DNA of 64,000 nucleotides, from contig NZ_JADPMV010000001.1 in the NCBI RefSeq assembly GCF_018398425.1, positions 310,001 through 374,000 on the forward strand. Reading direction: 5' to 3'. A program made the translations under genes and the position numbers. Positions within the stretch are counted from its first letter, which is position 1, and each line of letters opens with the position of its first letter. This document shows positions 58,165-64,000 of this stretch, piece after piece. The stretch is from Pseudomonas lalucatii (GTDB taxonomy: Bacteria; Pseudomonadota; Gammaproteobacteria; Pseudomonadales; Pseudomonadaceae). The notes beneath the pieces are model-generated. The model was not told the DNA's origin and made no database searches. It saw nothing but the letters and a program-made list of their open reading frames with translations.

Positions 58165-58188
58165 ATGGTTATCACCGGCAATGATGAT
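58165..58188 (-). promoter_or_regulatory. Candidate MexT box 1 upstream of mexE
   Basis: Read on the minus strand it is ATCA-N5-GCCGGT-N4-ACCAT, against the remembered MexT consensus ATCA-N5-GTCGAT-N4-ACYAT. Both outer parts match fully and four of six centre bases match. It lies about 80 bp before the mexE start. Confidence 0.6.
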
Positions 58189-58195
58189 GACGAGG

Positions 58196-58219
58196 CTGGT
58201 ATCGATGCACGACCATGAT
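58196..58219 (-). promoter_or_regulatory. Candidate MexT box 2 upstream of mexE
   Basis: Minus strand ATCA-N5-GTGCAT-N4-ACCAG, one base off at the end and two in the centre from the MexT consensus. Its centre is about three helical turns (31 bp) from box 1, so two MexT dimers could bind side by side on the same face. Confidence 0.6.
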
Positions 58220-58264
58220 CGAGGCGGGGCGTCCCCCTGGGGCGCGCGGTGTCCTGGGTTCGAC

Positions 58265-59179
58265 CTAGAGGCTGTCCGGGTCGCCGACGAACATCTGGAT
58301 CCGCGAACGCAGCCAGCGCTCGGCCGGATCGTTGTCCTGGGCACCACGCCAGGCCATGTGCAGTTCGAAGGTCTGGGTCTCCAGCGGCAGGTCCTCGGTG
58401 CGCAGGCCGCCGGCGGCGGTCAGGGCCGCGGCGGTGTAGTCGGGTACCGTGGCGATGATGTCGGTGCCGCTGAGCAGAGGGCCGAGGCCATTGAACTGCG
58501 GCACCGCCAGTACCACCCGGCGCTGGCGACCGATCTTTTCCAGCGCCGCATCGATGAAGCCGCCCAGGTCGCCGGCGAAGGACACCAGGGCATGGGGCCG
58601 CGCGCAGTAGTCGTCCAGGCTCAGCGGGCCGGGCACGCTGTCGGCCCGCAGCAGCTTGGGCTTGCTGCGGCGCATCACCTTGCGCTTGGCGTTGGCCGGC
58701 AGCTCCTCGGTGTAGCCGACGCCCACCGAGATCTCCCCGGAGGCCAGGAGACCGGGCATCAACAGGTAGTTGGTGCGGCGGATCACCAGCACCACCCCCG
58801 GTGCTTCGGCGCGCAGGCGCTTGATCAGCGGCGGCAGCAGGCCGAACTCGACATCATCGGACAGGCCGATGCGAAACACCGCCGTGCTGGTGGCCGGGTC
58901 GAAGTCGGCGGCGCGGCTGACCGCCGTGGAGATCGAGTCCAGTGCCGGGACGAGCAGGGCGAAGATCTCCTGGGCCCGGGCGGTAGGCTCCATGCTGCGC
59001 CCGGTGCGGACGAACAGCGGATCGTCGAACAGGCCGCGCAGGCGGGAGAGGGCGGCACTGATCGCCGGCTGGCCGAGAAACAGCTTTTCGGCCGCTCGCG
59101 TCACGCTGCGTTCATGCATCAGCGTTTCGAACACGATCAGCAGATTGAGATCGACTCGACGAAGATCGTTGCGGTTCAT
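58265..59179 (-). CDS. mexT: LysR-family activator MexT
   Basis: A 304-residue LysR regulator almost matching P. aeruginosa MexT from memory: MNRNDLRRVDLNLLIVFETL at the start, GQPAISAALSRLR in the recognition helix, and AERWLRSRIQMFVGDPDSL at the end. The octamer whose duplication breaks mexT in many PAO1 stocks (CGGCCAGC; plus-strand 59068-59075) is present once, so the frame is the functional form. MexT activates mexEF-oprN, transcribed in the same direction, and mexS, which diverges. It responds to redox and electrophile stress. Confidence 0.95.
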   Translation of the reverse strand: MNRNDLRRVDLNLLIVFETLMHERSVTRAAEKLFLGQPAISAALSRLRGLFDDPLFVRTGRSMEPTARAQEIFALLVPALDSISTAVSRAADFDPATSTAVFRIGLSDDVEFGLLPPLIKRLRAEAPGVVLVIRRTNYLLMPGLLASGEISVGVGYTEELPANAKRKVMRRSKPKLLRADSVPGPLSLDDYCARPHALVSFAGDLGGFIDAALEKIGRQRRVVLAVPQFNGLGPLLSGTDIIATVPDYTAAALTAAGGLRTEDLPLETQTFELHMAWRGAQDNDPAERWLRSRIQMFVGDPDSL

Positions 59180-59291
59180 CCGGTGTCCATACAGGAGTGG
59201 TGGGCTCGTGGCGGCCCGTCTCAGGCTAATGCGAAGTCGCGCCGCGAGGCAACAAAGATGTGTCCGGCAATGATAGTTGCCGGCGCTGTCA

Positions 59292-59310
59292 TCACCGACA
59301 AGCATGGTGA
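59292..59310. promoter_or_regulatory. Inverted repeat between mexT and mexS
   Basis: TCACC (59292-59296) and GGTGA (59306-59310) are spaced by nine bases; extended by one base each way it fits the LysR T-N11-A type layout. It is about 80 bp before mexS and 110 bp before mexT. It does not match the full MexT consensus, so it may be a weaker MexT site or another regulator's. Confidence 0.4.
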
Positions 59311-59391
59311 ATATCACTCCCGGCGGCTGGTATTGCCCACAAAGCGCAGATAAAGTCCATGGCCATAAGGGGTCAACCGGTGAGGTTTGCG

Positions 59392-60405
59392 ATGTCCCGC
59401 ATCATCCGTTTCCATCAGTTCGGCGAGGCCGACGTCCTCAAGGTCGAAGAGCGTACGCGTCCCGTGCCGGCCGCCGGCGAAGTCTTGGTCCGCGCCCAGG
59501 CGCTCGGTGTCAGCTGGTACGACGTGCTCTGGCGGCAGAACCTGGCCAATACCCCGGCGACCCTGCCCGCCGGCCTCGGCCATGAGCTGGCCGGGGAAGT
59601 CCTGGCCGTGGGCGAGGGTGTCGACGACCTGGCGGTGGGCGACAAGGTCGCCAGCTTCCCGGGCCACAGTGCCAACCGTTATCCCTGCTGCGCCGAAGAG
59701 GTGCTGCTGCCGCGCAGCTCGCTGACGCGCTATCCCGATCTGCTGACCCCGCAGCAGGCCAGCGTGCACTACCTGCCTTCGCTGGTGGGCTGGTTCGGCT
59801 TCGTCGAACTGGCACGGCTCAAGCCCGGCGAAACCGTGCTGGTCACGGCGGCCAGCCGCTGCTGGGGTCCCTATATAGTGCAGCTGGGCAAGGCCCTGGG
59901 AGCCAGGGTCATCGCCGCGACCGCGGACAGCGAGGACCAGGACTTCCTGCGCGAACTGGGCGCCGACCACGTCATTCCTACCGAGGAGCAGGACCTGGTC
60001 AGCCGGGTCAACAAGCTGACCGACGGCCGGGGCGCCGATATCGTCATGGATGCCCTCGGCGGGCCGCAGATGTGCCTGCTCGGCGATGCCCTGGCGCCGC
60101 GGGGACGCCTGGTGCTGTATGGCCTGCAGGGCGGCAACGAGACCCCGTTTCCGGCCTGTGCGGCGTTCCAGAAGAACATCCAGTTCTTCGTCCATTGCCT
60201 CGGCAACTTCACCGGCAAGGAAGAACTGGGTATTCCGCAGGACAAGGAGGCCGTGGACAAGGCCCTGCAGGGCATCAACCAGCTGACCCGCGACGGGCTG
60301 CTGCGGCCGCTGATCAAGCAAGTATTCCCGTTCGACAAGGTGGTCGAAGCCCATCGGCTGATGGAGACCTGTCCGAGTCGAGGGCGGGTGGTGTTGCAGG
60401 TCTGA
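59392..60405 (+). CDS. mexS: MexS-like zinc-independent NADPH:quinone oxidoreductase
   Basis: A 337-residue medium-chain dehydrogenase/reductase of the quinone oxidoreductase type. It shows MSRIIRFHQFGEADVLKVEE at the start, GLGHELAGEVLAVGEGVDDL, and VEAHRLMETCPSRGRVVLQV at the end. It lacks the zinc cysteine cluster. In P. aeruginosa MexS (PA2491) lies divergent to mexT, and its loss turns on MexT, probably by leaving an electrophile undetoxified. The same divergent placement here supports the name. The ATG at 59392 follows GGTGAGG and begins with the usual MSRIIRFHQFG. Confidence 0.92.
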   Translation: MSRIIRFHQFGEADVLKVEERTRPVPAAGEVLVRAQALGVSWYDVLWRQNLANTPATLPAGLGHELAGEVLAVGEGVDDLAVGDKVASFPGHSANRYPCCAEEVLLPRSSLTRYPDLLTPQQASVHYLPSLVGWFGFVELARLKPGETVLVTAASRCWGPYIVQLGKALGARVIAATADSEDQDFLRELGADHVIPTEEQDLVSRVNKLTDGRGADIVMDALGGPQMCLLGDALAPRGRLVLYGLQGGNETPFPACAAFQKNIQFFVHCLGNFTGKEELGIPQDKEAVDKALQGINQLTRDGLLRPLIKQVFPFDKVVEAHRLMETCPSRGRVVLQV

Positions 60406-60413
60406 TCCGCCCT

Positions 60414-60433
60414 CTGCCCGCTCGAGCGGGCAG
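60414..60433. other. Perfect palindrome after mexS
   Basis: CTGCCCGCTCGAGCGGGCAG is a 20-bp perfect palindrome eight bases after the mexS stop. It forms a 9-10 bp stem but is not followed by a T-run. Likely a 3'-end stabilising or termination-aiding hairpin. Confidence 0.55.
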
Positions 60434-60628
60434 GCCTGCATCGCTCCGCCCAGTCTATTGCAGCCTCTCGATACCATCCGTGGCGCCTGAGGACCGCCTG
60501 CAGCTGCGTCGGCTCAGGCGTCGGACATCGTCCGCTGGTCGCGGCGGTCGGCCACGCTCGCCGCCGCGCTGGATCGCATGGGGCCACGGGTGCATAGTGA
60601 CAGGAGCTTTCTTGCCGAGGGTGTGAAC

Positions 60629-61312
60629 ATGCCGCAGGAAGCCCCCATCCCCGTCCCCATTCCCGACCGAATAGCCGCCGGCCAGATCCTGGCAACACGG
60701 TTGTCGACCTATGCCCGCCGCCCCGACGCCATCGTCCTGGCCTTGCCCCGGGGTGGAGTTCCGGTGGCCTACCAGATAGCCGAGGCGCTGGGCCTGCACC
60801 TGGACCTGCTGCTGGTGCGCAAGCTGGGAGTTCCGGGGCATTCGGAGCTGGCCATGGGGGCCATTGCCAGTGGTGGGGTGCGGGTGATGAATCGCGACGT
60901 GCTGGCGTATGCCGGAGTCGACCAGGCCCGCATCGAGGCCGTCGCGGCACGGGAGGGCGCAGAGTTGCAACGCCGTGCCCAGGTCTATCGCGGCAGGCGG
61001 CCGTTACCGCCGCTGCGTGATCGGCAGGTCATACTGGTCGATGACGGCGTGGCGACCGGTGCCACCATGCAGGCGGCCGTTCAGGCGGTGCGCCAGCAGG
61101 GGCCGGCGCGCATCGTCATCGCGGTGCCGGTCGCCGCGCCGGAGAGTGCCGCCCAGCTACGCACTCAGGTCGACGAACTGATATGCCCCTGCGAGCCGCC
61201 ACTGCTGATGGCCATCGGGCACTGGTACGTGGATTTCGGCCAGACGTCGGACGACGAGGTCATCGAGTTGCTGCAGCGCGCCTGGCAACGTGAAGACGCA
61301 GCCGAGCCCTGA
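60629..61312 (+). CDS. Phosphoribosyltransferase-domain protein
   Basis: A 227-residue type I phosphoribosyltransferase fold. The PRPP-binding loop is VILVDDGVATGATMQAAVQA (about residues 134-153) and the N-terminal half has ALPRGGVPVAYQIAEALG and VRKLGVPGHSELAMGAIASG. Proteins of this type often occur beside dienelactone-hydrolase-like genes, or fused to them, and their substrate is uncertain; classical purine or pyrimidine salvage is not implied. The start at 60629 follows GAGGGTGTGAAC. The 223-bp gap before it contains only the mexS palindrome. Confidence 0.88.
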   Translation: MPQEAPIPVPIPDRIAAGQILATRLSTYARRPDAIVLALPRGGVPVAYQIAEALGLHLDLLLVRKLGVPGHSELAMGAIASGGVRVMNRDVLAYAGVDQARIEAVAAREGAELQRRAQVYRGRRPLPPLRDRQVILVDDGVATGATMQAAVQAVRQQGPARIVIAVPVAAPESAAQLRTQVDELICPCEPPLLMAIGHWYVDFGQTSDDEVIELLQRAWQREDAAEP

Positions 61313-61346
61313 GGCTGCGCTTGGGCTGGCGTCATGGCCATGGCCG

Positions 61347-62471
61347 CTAACAGGGGGTATCCGCCCAGACCAGGGCGAAGCCGTTCTCGGAGGTTGGCCG
61401 CACCCCGCAACCGAAACGACCGCACTCGCGGCTGAGCGTGTCCTGCAGCCATTGCCGATCCGCGCCCTCGGCTCGCTGGATGCTCAGGCGACGCTGGCAG
61501 GTAGGCTGCAGTTCCAGCGCCACAAGCCGCCCCGCGCCGTCCAATTCGGCGAAATACAACAGGCCCAGGTCACCGCGATAGGCCCTATAGCCGTCGATGC
61601 CCTCGTAGTCGTCCAGCAGGTCGCCACAGCCGTAGAGAATCAGATGCTGCCGGTAGACCTCGATCGCCTTGATATGGTGCGCAGAATGACCGTGCAGCAG
61701 GTCCACGCCGGCTCGATCGATCAGGCCATGGGCGAAGTCGACCTGTTCGCGGGGGATGGCGAAGCCCCAGTTGCCGCCCCAATGGATCGACAGCACCACC
61801 CGGTCGCCCGGTCGTTTGGCCGCGCGGATGAGCCGCGCGATACGCTCCAGACTCCGCGGCGAGAGGTCGTCCAGCCGGGCAACCCCGGGCCGCAGCCGGT
61901 CGGCGGCCCAGTGCGCCGGGACACCGCTGTCCTCGGTGGCGAAGGCGAAAAACAAGAGCCGGCCACCGGGCAGACTCAGGACGGCCGGCGCCGTGGCGCC
62001 GGCCTCGTCGATTCCGGCCCCGGCATGCTGCAGGCCATGGGCATCAAGGCCACTCAGGGTATCGAGCAGGCCCGCTTCGCCCCAGTCCAGCAGGTGATTG
62101 TTGGCCAAGGCGCAGCAGTCGATGCCTGCGACCTCCAGCAGCGGCAGGTTGGCCGGGTTCATGCGGTAGTTGATGCCCTTGGGCTGCGGCCGGCCGCGGC
62201 GAGTTACCGCGGTTTCCAGGTTGACCAGGCGCAGGTCCGGACGGCGACGCCTGAACTCATCCAGGGCCGCGCCCCAGGCATAGGCGAAGTCCACCGGCCG
62301 GGGAATGGGACCGTTGCGCCGCTCGGCCAGCTGCACATAGTCGCCGGCATGCTTGACGCAGGCCTCATGGAGTCGGGGGTCGCCCGGATAGGGCAAGATC
62401 TGGTCGATGCCCCGCGCGCACATCAGGTCGCCGCCGAGAAACAGGGTGGTGAACGGCTTGCCGTGCGTCAT
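61347..62471 (-). CDS. CapA-family metallophosphatase-like protein
   Basis: A 374-residue protein of the CapA / PgsA family (metallophosphatase fold). Metal-site motifs are visible: FLGGDLMCARG near residue 15, NLETAVTRRG, ALANNHLLDWGEAGL, SIHWGGNWGF and HGHSAHHIKAIEVY. CapA proteins act in poly-gamma-glutamate capsule work in Bacillus, but many Gram-negative members stand alone with unknown function. Here there is no signal peptide or membrane anchor and no capsule gene nearby, so a cytoplasmic hydrolase is more likely. It is convergent with the phosphoribosyltransferase gene. Confidence 0.88.
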   Translation of the reverse strand: MTHGKPFTTLFLGGDLMCARGIDQILPYPGDPRLHEACVKHAGDYVQLAERRNGPIPRPVDFAYAWGAALDEFRRRRPDLRLVNLETAVTRRGRPQPKGINYRMNPANLPLLEVAGIDCCALANNHLLDWGEAGLLDTLSGLDAHGLQHAGAGIDEAGATAPAVLSLPGGRLLFFAFATEDSGVPAHWAADRLRPGVARLDDLSPRSLERIARLIRAAKRPGDRVVLSIHWGGNWGFAIPREQVDFAHGLIDRAGVDLLHGHSAHHIKAIEVYRQHLILYGCGDLLDDYEGIDGYRAYRGDLGLLYFAELDGAGRLVALELQPTCQRRLSIQRAEGADRQWLQDTLSRECGRFGCGVRPTSENGFALVWADTPC

Positions 62472-63036
62472 GGCAACCTCCCGAGATCACAGGCGTCCCT
62501 GCATCCACGGATCGAGTTCCCTTGTTTCAGACTGCAATGATCGGCGGTTGCATTCAAGGGGCTGGCTTTGCCGATGCTCTGTGCAAGCTGCGGGGCAGTT
62601 CCGGGCGATGCGATGAACGCACAACGGCGCGATAGCTGGCCGACCTCGTCGGCGTACAGTGCAGTCGGCCCTGCCGGGCAAATGCCCCCAGCCCCGCGGC
62701 GCGCCGATTGGTTTGCGATTGCGCCATAGGCACTGCTACCCGACCCGATCCAGGGCGCAGAACCCAAGAGGACGGTATCTGGTTGCCGTCCCGGCAACTC
62801 CGGACGTTCGGTCGTTGACAGCCGTCTCGAGAGTGCTAACTTGAAGGCGTGGGAAAAATTCCCACATACTTGCACTGACTGGCTGAGAAGGATCGTGCGG
62901 AAACCGCAGTTGCGTCACTGATGCTGCAGATAGATGGCCGCGCCGGTTGGTTGGCCGCCCCAGAGGACGGCTTGGTATTCACTGCTCATTGCGTTCGATA
63001 GGGAGATGACGACGCAACTCCAAGCGGAGGTGCATC
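62472..63036. other. 565-bp intergenic region before the repeat protein
   Basis: This is the longest gene-free stretch here. Short open frames occur on both strands but none has a ribosome site or a recognisable product. It contains a promoter/palindrome (annotated separately), then about 170 bp of leader with small stem potential (for example CGG-AAA-CCG near 62898) and a strong ribosome site, GGAGGT, before the ATG at 63037. Confidence 0.5.
62815..62865 (+). promoter_or_regulatory. Candidate promoter with operator-like perfect palindrome
   Basis: TTGACA (62815-62820) is a consensus -35; TAACTT (62837-62842) with TG one base upstream could be an extended -10 at 16-bp spacing. The 17-bp inverted repeat GTGGGAA-AAA-TTCCCAC (62849-62865) would then cover the start of transcription. 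A second reading uses TTGAAG (62841) and CATACT (62865) at 18 bp, with the palindrome in the spacer. Either way it suggests a repressible promoter for the repeat protein. The binder is unknown. Confidence 0.5.
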
Positions 63037-63939
63037 ATGCTGCTCAAGAAATGTTTGTTGGCTCTGGCAATTGGTGGAGTTCTGTCGGCATCGACGGTCC
63101 TGGTGCCCGATTACGTCAGTAGTTTCTCCAGCGTGTATGCCAAAGATGGCGGCAGCGGGGGAGGCGGTAGCGGGAGCGGCAGTGGCAGTGGCAGTGGCAG
63201 TGGCGGCGACGGTGGTGGTGGCCGCGGTGGTGGTGGCCACGGCGGCGGTGGCAACAGCGGCTCCGGAGGCGGTGGCCACGGCGGTGATGGTGGTGACGGC
63301 AGAGGCGACGGTGGCCACGGCCGAGGGGGCCACGGCGGTGACGGTCATAGCGGCCGGGGAGGCGGTGACGCCGACCACGGCGGTATGGCTGGGAACAGCG
63401 GCCCTGGCAATGCCCGTGACAACGACGCGGGGAAAGATGCCGCCGATGCGGCCCGTGACGCCGCCAGAAGTGAGGCGAATGCGGCCCGAGAGTCTGCCAG
63501 AGACGCAGCCGATGCGGCCCGAGAATCTGCCAGAGATGCCGCAGATGCGGCCCGAGATGCCGCCAGGGCTTCGGCCGATGCCGCCCGAGACGCGGCCAAG
63601 GCGGCCGGCGATCCGAACGCAGATGCGGCCCGGGATGCCGCCAAGGCTGCTGCCGATGCGGCCCGAGACGCGGCCAGAGCAGCTGCCGACGCAGCTCGGG
63701 ACGCCGCCAAGGATGAGGCAGATGCGGCTCGAGACGCTGCCCGAGCGGCTGCGAATGTAGCGCGCGACGCCGCCAGGGATGCGGCGAGGGCCGCCCGCCC
63801 GGATGACGACGATGCACCGGATGCACCCGATGCCCCGGACGCGCCTGATGAGCCGGATGACGATGTGGTCGAGGTAGAGTTCGAGCCCAACGACGGCCCC
63901 GACGCTCCGGATGTCGACGTGGTCGAGGTACAGCACTAG
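63037..63939 (+). CDS. Exported Gly-rich / 11-mer Ala-Asp-Arg repeat / acidic-tail protein, unknown function
   Basis: A 300-residue protein I do not recognise. Residues 1-35 look like a signal peptide (cleavage after VYA, or earlier near residue 18). Residues 38 to about 118 are very rich in Gly with Ser, His, Asp and Arg (GGGG, GHGG). Residues 137-250 are ten 11-residue repeats of the form DAARDAAKAAA, broken once after unit 5 by DPNA. Residues 251-300 are acidic: PDAPDAP steps and two copies of a D-VVEV element. On a helical wheel the repeat positions 1, 4, 5 and 8 (Asp/Arg/Lys) fall on one narrow face, all other positions being mostly Ala. Group 3 LEA proteins and Ala-rich hendecad coils share this period; the resemblance is in pattern only. 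GGAGGT lies eight bases upstream. Confidence 0.82.
   Translation: MLLKKCLLALAIGGVLSASTVLVPDYVSSFSSVYAKDGGSGGGGSGSGSGSGSGSGGDGGGGRGGGGHGGGGNSGSGGGGHGGDGGDGRGDGGHGRGGHGGDGHSGRGGGDADHGGMAGNSGPGNARDNDAGKDAADAARDAARSEANAARESARDAADAARESARDAADAARDAARASADAARDAAKAAGDPNADAARDAAKAAADAARDAARAAADAARDAAKDEADAARDAARAAANVARDAARDAARAARPDDDDAPDAPDAPDAPDEPDDDVVEVEFEPNDGPDAPDVDVVEVQH
63178..63201 (+). repeat. Hexanucleotide tandem repeat (GGCAGT)x4
   Basis: Four exact copies of GGCAGT encode a Gly-Ser run in the glycine-rich domain. Slippage would change length in steps of two residues without breaking frame. Confidence 0.85.
63445..63786 (+). repeat. Ten 33-bp coding repeats
   Basis: Units begin at 63445, 63478, 63511, 63544, 63577, 63622, 63655, 63688, 63721 and 63754. 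Between units five and six lies a 12-bp insertion (63610-63621) coding DPNA. Most units start GATGCGGCCCG or a close variant. The repeats vary at third positions, so they are old enough to have drifted while the amino-acid pattern was kept. Confidence 0.9.
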
Positions 63940-64000
63940 AGAACGTCCCGAGCGCCTGCAGGATGGATCCGCGCTGAGTCGCAAATCCCCAAGCATCAAG

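Noticed and set aside
53586..58184. Open frame of over 1500 codons on the plus strand across oprN, mexF and mexE
   Set aside because: It is antisense to three clear efflux genes, has no recognisable domain, and is explained by base composition.
63445..63786. Regular 33-bp repeats considered as a CRISPR array
   Set aside because: The units are contiguous, without spacers, drift at third codon positions and encode an amino-acid repeat inside a gene.
62986..63999. Open frame on the minus strand opposite the repeat protein
   Set aside because: Its repetitive product only mirrors the plus-strand repeats. The plus strand has GGAGGT, a signal peptide and a coherent domain plan.

Overview
The window is high-GC, almost fully coding DNA that reads as a Pseudomonas chromosome of the P. 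aeruginosa lineage. The basis is protein recognition from memory: mexS/mexT/mexE/mexF/oprN homologues in their known arrangement, a muxA-muxB-muxC-opmB efflux operon, and a tpx / Na+:alanine symporter / tamB / tamA / acetyltransferase / xthA / acyl-CoA dehydrogenase run that resembles part of the PAO1 chromosome. No tRNA, rRNA, CRISPR array, insertion sequence or prophage was seen.

Layout. 1-4.3 kb: a LuxR-type regulator diverges from a class III aminotransferase and an APC amino-acid permease, followed by a frameshifted TetR remnant. 4.3-9.2 kb: a gluconate-type uptake locus in which gluconokinase is fused in frame to the small membrane subunit of a TRAP transporter, followed by the TRAP large permease, the binding protein and a GntR (LacI family) repressor. 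Repressor-type palindromes lie at the promoter and inside the fusion linker. 9.2-23.6 kb: a LysR/acyl-CoA dehydrogenase pair, a TerC membrane protein with a structured leader, a PstS-OmpA fusion behind a Pho box, xthA, an acetyltransferase, tamAB, an alanine symporter and tpx. 23.8-32.7 kb: muxABC-opmB.

32.8-45.7 kb: a compact chemosensory operon of the Wsp / alternative-function kind: CheW, CheR-TPR, CheW, two paralogous chemoreceptors, CheA-REC, CheB and a 1193-residue REC-GAF-PAS-PAS-GGDEF-EAL-REC protein. It probably controls cyclic-di-GMP rather than flagellar switching. The terminal receiver lacks its phospho-acceptor aspartate. A second, membrane-bound MHYT-GGDEF-EAL protein follows at 47.9 kb, after a PLP-dependent cysteine synthase-like enzyme and a Mut7-C RNase-domain protein.

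50-61.3 kb: an orphan DctP-type binding protein, a short-chain dehydrogenase whose catalytic tyrosine is phenylalanine, then mexEF-oprN with mexT and divergent mexS, with two good candidate MexT boxes before mexE. A phosphoribosyltransferase and a CapA-like protein follow. The window closes with an exported three-part low-complexity protein: a glycine-rich N-terminal half, ten 11-residue Ala/Asp/Arg repeats predicted to form a long helix with a single charged stripe, and an acidic Asp-Pro tail.

The strongest candidates for something undescribed are the kinase-TRAP fusion with its buried regulatory signals, the chemosensory cluster with its bifunctional double-receiver output protein, and the terminal hendecad-repeat protein. 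Family assignments come from motifs and memory; no database search was run.
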